DNA of 64,000 nucleotides from Blastomyces gilchristii SLH14081. Its lineage: Eukaryota; Ascomycota; Eurotiomycetes; Onygenales; Ajellomycetaceae. Position 1 is the first letter of the stretch. Each line of letters opens with the position of its first letter. Below are positions 57,463 to 64,000 of this stretch, piece by piece. The translations under genes were made by a program, and so were the position numbers. The notes under the pieces are model-generated. The model was not told the origin of the DNA, searched no databases, and worked only from the letters and a program-made list of their open reading frames with translations. The stretch lies in contig NW_003101682.1 of NCBI RefSeq assembly GCF_000003855.2, positions 559,178 through 623,177 on the forward strand. The letters are read 5' to 3'.

Positions 57463-58336
57463 GAGCTAGGGGCGTGGTGAGATTTGCATTCTCGCTCAAG
57501 CTGATTCCTTTTCTGATGAACGTGGGCTCATACTTTGAGTGCAGAATGTTTTGGTTTTCTTTTTTCTTTTCCGTTCTTTCAGATTCGGTGGAAATATATA
57601 CCTCTTGTTTCTGTTTGTCCCAGTTGGAGCTGGAAAACATATTATTTCCTAGATTGGAGTGGACTATATCGCCATATCCTTGGCTCGTCTGTCGGGGTCT
57701 ACGCGATTTCATTTTTAAATTTTTGTTCGTGTGTACTTTTCTTCTTGCACTTTGATATGAAGATAGATACCCTGCCCTGCTACAACATGTTTTGTTAAGG
57801 ATATATATCATGTTAGATTATCGCTTCGTTGCTTTTTCGGAACGCCTCATACTTATGAATCGGGGCTGCTTTTGACTTAACTTTGATGATACTGCCCGAG
57901 AGTTATGTAATTAAATAGATAACATCTTCTCACATATACCAATCAATAAAAGGAAAACATATATTTTTCTCAGTTATAACAATCTCGTTCATGGGGTGCA
58001 AGTTGGGTTGACTGGGATTATTACTCTGTAGACCAGACCACTCCACGCACACGTTTGCAGCGCGTCTCCCACCCAATAATAACAATAATACTTAAGCGCC
58101 AGACAGCCGCCGTCACGTTACCCGGAGCTAGAACCTGAGTCTCCGCTCCCAGGGCAGCTTTAACTTCACTCCTGTTCTCGGAGACGCAAATACAGACCTG
58201 CGTGCATTCGAATAAGTAAAGGCATATGCCTCATTTTAAATTACTATGACCGAAGTCAAGCACCCAATTGCTTAACCATGATCGCAGGGTCCAATTGGCA
58301 ACAAGCCCACCGCCATTACTCGCTCGCGCCGTCGCC
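57463..58336. other. Intergenic region, ELMO to RAD17
   Basis: 3' flank of ELMO and RAD17 promoter. No gene or RNA seen. Confidence 0.5.
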
Positions 58337-61300
58337 ATGTCCGCCCGCCGAGCGTCAAAACGTCAGCGGAGGCTTGTAGTCCTCTCTTCGGACGACGAAG
58401 GGACTAATCATAACATTGAAAACCGTGAGATTCTAGAAGAGGGGGAGAAAAGGGCTGACAGTGATTATGTCGAGCCTGGACCGCAGAGTGATATACAATT
58501 GGGCGGGAGCATAAACCGGGGGATGAAGAGAAAGATCACACCCTTGCTAAAAGAGACTGCTGCGTCCACACCGAGGACAGAAGCGTCTACGACTACGGCT
58601 ACAGCTGCCTCTACTACCAAGTTGAGTACGACTACACTCCCTTCACGTTTGTCCAAAACGCCGAAACGAACCCAGAAACGAACCCAGAAGCTATCAAGCT
58701 CGCCGCAGAAGAAACTGAGTCAGCCACGCTCCTTACAGACAACGCCCGGCTCATCACCTGAGAAGAAGAGGGGGAAGAAAGCCCATAGGCTCTCAGAAGA
58801 ACCTTCGAAATCTTTACATTCATTTTTTGCAAGAGCCACGGAGGAGGAGAGGTGGAGTTGCAAGAAGGATAGCGTGGGCCTGGGTGCGGGCGTGGGGAGT
58901 AGTATTACCGAGGAAACAGATATGGTGGAAGAAATTGAGGATGATGAAGAGGAGGAAATTGAGGATCTCATTGAGGATGATTCCTATGATGAGTTATTTA
59001 CGAGGCATGTTCTCAGTAGTGGTAGTGCGGAACTGGCGCAGGGGGATAACAACAAGGCAGGTTCGCCGCTGGATCGGAGGAAAGTGAAAGATATGAAGGT
59101 TGCGCAGCAGATAAACAAAGCGAAGCTTACGAGCAGGCCTGGGAAGCGATTTTTACTGCCTGGGAGTTCTGCAGCTGGATCTGGGACTACGAGTGTGAAT
59201 GGAGATGAACTAGGTTGGGCCTGCGAGTTACATTCATCTACTAAATTGGCCGCGCAGGGAATGCGGTCATGGGCGGAGGAGTATGCGCCAGCAAATCTCG
59301 ATGAGTTGGTGGTTAATAAAAGAAAGGTTTCGGATGTGCAAAGGTGGTTGGTAGATGTGTTCGGTGGGAAGAGCAAACAAGTTGAGTACCACCGTTGTTA
59401 TTTACCTCGCCTTTCCCCGCTTGCCTTCCAATGAATGTTGTTTTTTCCAACGTTTGTCATCAATTATACTGACTGGGGTAGAGAGTTCTTGTGCTCAGGG
59501 GCCCAGCCGGAAGCGGGAAATCAACCACGATATCGCTACTTTCTAAGGCCCTTGGGTTTGAGATAGTAGAGTGGAAAAATCCCTTAGGCTCTGAGTATTC
59601 GTCTCAAGGATATGTATCCATGGGGGCACAATTCGAAGATTTTCTTGGAAGAAGCGATAAATTTGGGAGCCTTTCTTTGAGCGGTGATGGACACGAGCCG
59701 CAGCTGCTTGTAGCAAATGGGGAGGCGGATTACTTCAATTCTAGTACTGGGGAAAAGAGACGTGCGGTCCTCGTTGAAGAGTTCCCGAGTTCCTTGAGCC
59801 AAGGTTCATCCGGTTTGCGAGCGTTCAGACACGCTATACAGAGTTATTTGGCGACATCCGCTCCTCGGCAATCGCTCTACAGCAAACTCAGTCAGGATAC
59901 TACGATATCAAGCACGCCTCTGATTATAATCGTCTCAGAAACTATGCTGGGCTCCGGAGGTATTTCCTCTGACAGCTTTACGGTACATAGGTTGCTGGGC
60001 CCTGAACTTTCAAACCATCATAGAGTGAGCATTGTCGATTTTAACAGGATAGCGCCGACCTTCATGGCGAAAGCGATCGACCTAGTTCTGAAAAAGGAAG
60101 CTCGTCGATCAAAGAGAAGGCGAATCCCCGGACCCGAGGTTCTAAAGGCATTCACAGACATGGGGGATATAAGATGTGCGATTTCCGCGTTGGAGTTTAT
60201 GTGTTTGCGAGGTGATGACGATGCAGGATGGAGCGGGACTGTTGCCGGTCGGATGAAGAGGTCTAGTAACGGGGGTATTCCTCTTACGACTATGGAAAAA
60301 GAGTCAATGGAAATGGTCACTCAAAGGGAAGCGAGCCTGGGCATCTTCCACGCGGTGGGTAAGGTGGTGTACAATAAACGTGAAGATCCTATGATTTCGC
60401 AACGGGTGAACGCTAAGCTTCCTCAGCCTCCACGACATCTGCAGCATCATGCCCGACCGAAGGCTTCCCTAGTTTCAATCGATGATTTGATCAATGAGAC
60501 CGGAACAGACCTCGAAACATTTATTTCAGCCCTGCACGAAAACTATTTATTATCTTGCACCGGCCCCGCATTCGCTGAGCACTTTGAAAAGTGCATTTCA
60601 AACCTATCCGAAACGGACATTTTGGGGCCTGGACGTCGATTTCACAACGTGCAGACAAGTCGAGGTGGAGCTGGCTCGGCGCGTTCCTCCTTCCAAGGGT
60701 ATGGCTCTAGCATCGACATGCTCCGCCAAGATGAAATCAGTTTTCAAGTGGCTGTACGGGGATTGCTATTCTCTTTGCCTTTCCCTGTAAAGAGGAAGGC
60801 TCCGCGCGGTACTCGGGCAAGCGACGCCCATAAGATGTTCTTCCCAACCTCGATGAGACTTTGGAGGCAAACAGAAGAACTAGACAGCTTGCTGGGCCTG
60901 TGGATGCGTCGGCTCACGGATCCCACCATGGGGCTTTCCCCAGGAACGCCTATCCCACGACTAGACGGTGTGGAATCGTGGAAGAATCATCGCTGGATGC
61001 CTGGATCTTCCAATCACAACCATAACCACGAGTCTGCCACGGACACATCTACGTATCCGTCGCAGGCGGCTCGAGCAATGACCTCTCGCGACGAAGTTCT
61101 TCTCGAGCGTCTACCGTACTTGAGCCTAATATCCAGAAACCCAGTCGAATGTAGGGAGTTGGAAAAACTTACACAATTCCGTGGAGTTGGTGGGCAGAGC
61201 GAGGAAGAGCTTATCGATGGCGATTTGGAAGATAGCCCGTGCGGTGGGGGTGCTACGATGGACCCATGGAGTGCCCCTGCGGATAAGGATGTGTTTTCGC

Positions 61301-61434
61301 CGCAGAAGCGGAGACAGGGAAGCAAGTTGGGCCAGATGCCTTTGAGCAAGTCGTTTGGGTCCCAACTCATACTTCCGGTCCAAGATGCTGTTGAGAAGTT
61401 GATTCTTAGCGACGATGATATCGAGGATGATTGA
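58337..61434 (+). CDS. RAD17: DNA-damage checkpoint clamp loader Rad17/Rad24
   Basis: Two exons, 58337-59380 and 59482-61434, 998 aa; the 101 nt intron (CTGAC branch-like site) joins GGKSKQ to RVLVLRG in phase. Rad17 (Rad24 in budding yeast) with RFC2-5 loads the 9-1-1 clamp at damaged DNA. A long basic and acidic disordered N-terminus (about 1-310) starts MSARRASKRQRRLVVLSSDD. The clamp-loader entry motif SWAEEYAPANLDELVVNKRK is at about 315, Walker A GPAGSGKS at 355-362, and a Walker B-like region AVLVEEFPSS near 446. The AAA+ core continues with GDIRCAISALEF and has an acidic tail. The start at 58337 is preferred; the upstream in-frame region lacks another plausible ATG. Confidence 0.95.
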
Positions 61435-62172
61435 TCTGATTCCGTCTGATTGTTTTGCTTATCGGATCTATTTATTTATTTATTTTTAAAAAAAATTCGG
61501 CATGGTTGATGTTATGGAAGGCACCTTGGGAGTATATTTCATTCTGGGTAAATAGGCGTCATATTCTGGTGATAGGATTTGCGGCACATACTATATCTTG
61601 CGAGCCCGATTGAGTGATTTTAACGTGGATATTATTTGACTGGCGCCCCTCACGGAGAGGTATGGACGGACAGCGGTGTATCCAAATCAAATTACGGGGT
61701 CACATTCTAGATTATTTTTAACGTTCAGCCAGCGTTCAAAATACCCGAGGGATATAAATTGATTGTACATAGTAATTTACCATTGATAGGAGTTGTTCTG
61801 ATCTTTTGTTGTAGCTGCAACCGTGGTGGTTATAGTTATTTATATATTTAGCCTCTCGTACCAAAACACACTGCAACTGCGGACATTCTACGGAATAAAT
61901 CAACCACAAGATCCCAGCGCCAAAAACGCTTAACAGAGCAAAAATTCCCCAACAATGCCCTGACAGCTACGCTAGTGCCCCCGATTGGTACCCAGGGGGT
62001 CGTCGGACGAACATCACGGCTGGGTTATCGTGTTTGAGAATGTTAGTTGCCGGTATCTCAATATTCACAACGGCTGCGAGAACTCCCACTACTTGCTCAA
62101 TGAACGCTGACTCTTTCCAATCTCCAGTAGATAGGCCAATTAAACCGTACACGCGAAAATATAGACCAGCCC
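61435..62172. other. Intergenic region
   Basis: T/A-rich RAD17 3' flank and transporter promoter; nothing else seen. Confidence 0.5.
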
Positions 62173-63802
62173 ATGGCTGACTCATTACAAGATCCTTCGA
62201 AGCCGCAACGGCTGAGTGGCAATGCGACTGGCACTCGGAATTCAGCGAATGGCGCGGTCCTGAGGTCGCGCAATGTTGTGCTAAAAGATTATGGAGATAA
62301 CAAAAATAGGGCCACACGGAGAGAGTCCGAGAGCGAGGATGCGAAGAATGGGAGCTATGACATTACAGCGGCGGTTGTTCAGACGACTATCCCCGCATGG
62401 TTGAATATTGGAATCATGATGTCCCTGATATTTGGCGGGTGTTGTTCGAACGTTAGTTGCTATTGTTTGATATTTCCCGGAGTTTCTCTGTTTTGCTATT
62501 ATAAGCAAATGCTAATAAGGGATTCGGGAACAGGTATTTGCTCTAGAGGCTATTATCAAGTGAGTTTTGCCGTGCGGACGGGGTGTCTTTGTTATGCGCG
62601 ATATGGCTTTGCTAACGCAAAATCTTTCGATACAGAGACCACCCAGCATCTGGTAAGGCAGCATTGCTTCCAGTAGACTATATACGGAGCAATTATCTAA
62701 CAGTTACCACATTTTAGGAGTGCTGATAACTTTCACACAATTTGTTTTTACCGCGCTCTTCACCCTTCCCAATGTCTTCTCGATTACCGCCGGACCCCGT
62801 TCATTCTTCCTTGCGCCTCGGGCAGTCCCTCTAAGATCATGGGTGATATATACAGCGTACTTCCTCTCCGTAAATGTCCTCAATAATGCTGCCTTCGCCT
62901 TCGAGATCTCAGTGCCGCTTCACATCATAATTCGGAGCGGAGGCCCGGTGGCATCGATGATAATCGGCCATCTATACAATTCCAAGAGTTACACACGGAC
63001 TCAGATTCTAGCAGTAGTACTGCTTACAGTTGGTGTGGTCGGCGCCGCGTTGGCAGATGCCAGTGCGAAGGGTAAATCTCTAGATATCGGACTCAGCTCT
63101 GGGAAGGATGATGGTCCTTCAATGCTTAGCTCATTAGCTGGATTTACAATGCTTGGGCTGGCAATGGTCCTTGGAGCTTTTCAGGGCGTCTACGCAGACC
63201 GCCTGTTCGAGACTTACGGCCGCAACAACTGGCGCGAATCGCTCTTCTATGCCCATGCTATTTCCCTCCCATTTTTCATCCCGTACTATCCAAATCTCGT
63301 ATCACAGTTGAGAGCATTATTCGCCTCTACATCCGTCCGCACTTCCCTCTCGTCAACGTCCATGCTCGCAAACACTACATCCAGCGACCTCAAACAGTTC
63401 CCTTCGACGACAACAGCTACTACTCTATCCTTCCTGTCTGCGCGAAGTCTTCTAAACCCCGCAGTTTCTTACCTCCAAACCCTCCCCGATCAGTCCCTTA
63501 TTTTCCGGCTCCTTTCGCAAACACCTATAAAGGTAGTATATCTAATCCTTAACGGACTAACGCAATATGTCTGCATCCGCGGTGTGCACCTTCTCTCTGC
63601 AAAGTCGTCTTCTCTGACAGTGACCGTGGTGCTGAATATCCGCAAACTTGTCTCGTTAATTCTATCTGTGTACGTGTTTGGGAATGTACTTGTAGCAGGA
63701 GTACTAGTAGGCGCGGTGCTGGTGTTTGCTGGTGGGGGCCTGTATGGGTATGAAGGGGCGAGATTGCGGCGCGAGGCGAACGTAAAGAGGAAGACGCAGT
63801 GA
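62173..63802 (+). CDS. YEA4: UDP-N-acetylglucosamine transporter (YEA4/SLC35B type)
   Basis: Four exons, 62173-62451, 62534-62559 (26 nt), 62636-62652 (17 nt) and 62718-63802, 468 aa, phases consistent. The spliced product reads GCCSNVFALEAIIK, DHPASG, then VLITFTQFVFTALFTLPNVF as in the UAA nucleotide-sugar transporter family. Yea4-type carriers bring UDP-GlcNAc into the ER/Golgi for chitin and glycan synthesis. About ten membrane helices; conserved motifs include NNAAFAFEISVPLHIIIRSG, GAFQGVYADRLFETYG, and the C-terminal SLTVTVVLNIRKLVSLILSV. A hydrophilic N-terminus (about 65 aa) precedes helix 1. A Ser/Thr-rich loop (about 310-355) is longer than in yeast. Substrate is inferred from family. 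Frame-by-frame reading misses the two small exons. Confidence 0.92.
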
Positions 63803-64000
63803 GATATACATACGTATGAGTTTACCAGGTTTTGATTTATTGGCTCTTTTGGACTACGACTATTTAGAGTAGTGGGATATCGTTGCTTCGGCCGTTCTTT
63901 CTTTCTTTCTTTTTTCTTTCTCTCTTTTTTTTTTTTGGGGGGGGGGGGGAGGATGTTCTACACTATGTTTCCTGGGTTATAACCTATCTTTTAAATGTTG
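63803..64000. other. 3' flank, window end
   Basis: Downstream flank of the transporter with a TTTC-rich tract, T and G homopolymers (about 63923-63949), and no gene. Confidence 0.5.

Noticed and set aside
1..64000. CRISPR array, bacterial operon, phage or intact transposon
   Set aside because: No regular spacer array, transposase, reverse transcriptase or integrase reading frame was found on either strand; gene structure is eukaryotic throughout.

Overview
This looks like nuclear DNA of a filamentous ascomycete, most likely Eurotiomycetes and perhaps Onygenales (class fairly sure, order inferred). The genes are separated by long non-coding stretches. Most have short introns (roughly 50-215 nt) with GT..AG ends, CTAAC/CTGAC-like branch points and CT-rich leaders, and several products are fungus-specific. 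I rebuilt exon joins by reading splice sites and checking that phase is kept; every join reported below is in frame. No CRISPR, phage, bacterial operon or intact transposon was seen.

Layout. 1-5.5 kb: TFIIS (minus), a doubtful hypothetical ORF running into a 3-copy ~180 bp tandem repeat, and a secreted HsbA-type protein. 5.5-13 kb: mostly non-coding, with a CpG-depleted AT-rich block, a GA microsatellite, a small unknown gene at 9.3 kb and a GC-rich repeat-bearing patch at 12 kb. 13-16 kb: an unknown acidic protein and a fungal kinase-like gene with an unresolved 5' end. 16-19 kb: a second CpG-depleted block. 19-30.6 kb: a conserved fungal protein with a 1.2 kb first intron, the sorting receptor VPS10, and an SMP-30-type lactonase. 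31.5-36 kb: five-exon cytidine deaminase, then a badly damaged NACHT-ankyrin (NLR-like) pseudogene beside AT-rich DNA. 37-45.6 kb: ORT1 mitochondrial carrier, CGR1, a coiled-coil membrane protein, TMA22 and an F-box-like protein. 45.6-51 kb: gene-poor, with one tRNA-Thr(AGU). 51-64 kb: four plus-strand genes, namely a Reg1-like PP1 regulator, an ELMO/Lmo1 homologue, the RAD17/RAD24 checkpoint clamp loader and a YEA4-type UDP-GlcNAc transporter.

The recognised genes are housekeeping functions: transcription elongation, rRNA processing, translation reinitiation, pyrimidine salvage, arginine metabolism, vacuolar sorting, glucose signalling, Rho-GEF signalling, DNA-damage checkpoint and wall precursor transport. 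They form no cluster or operon, so I see no new multi-gene system. The accessory signals are the NLR-like pseudogene with a frameshift inside its P-loop, the CpG-depleted blocks that look like repeat-defence scars, local duplications on both sides of the HsbA gene, and unusually small exons in TMA22 and the transporter.
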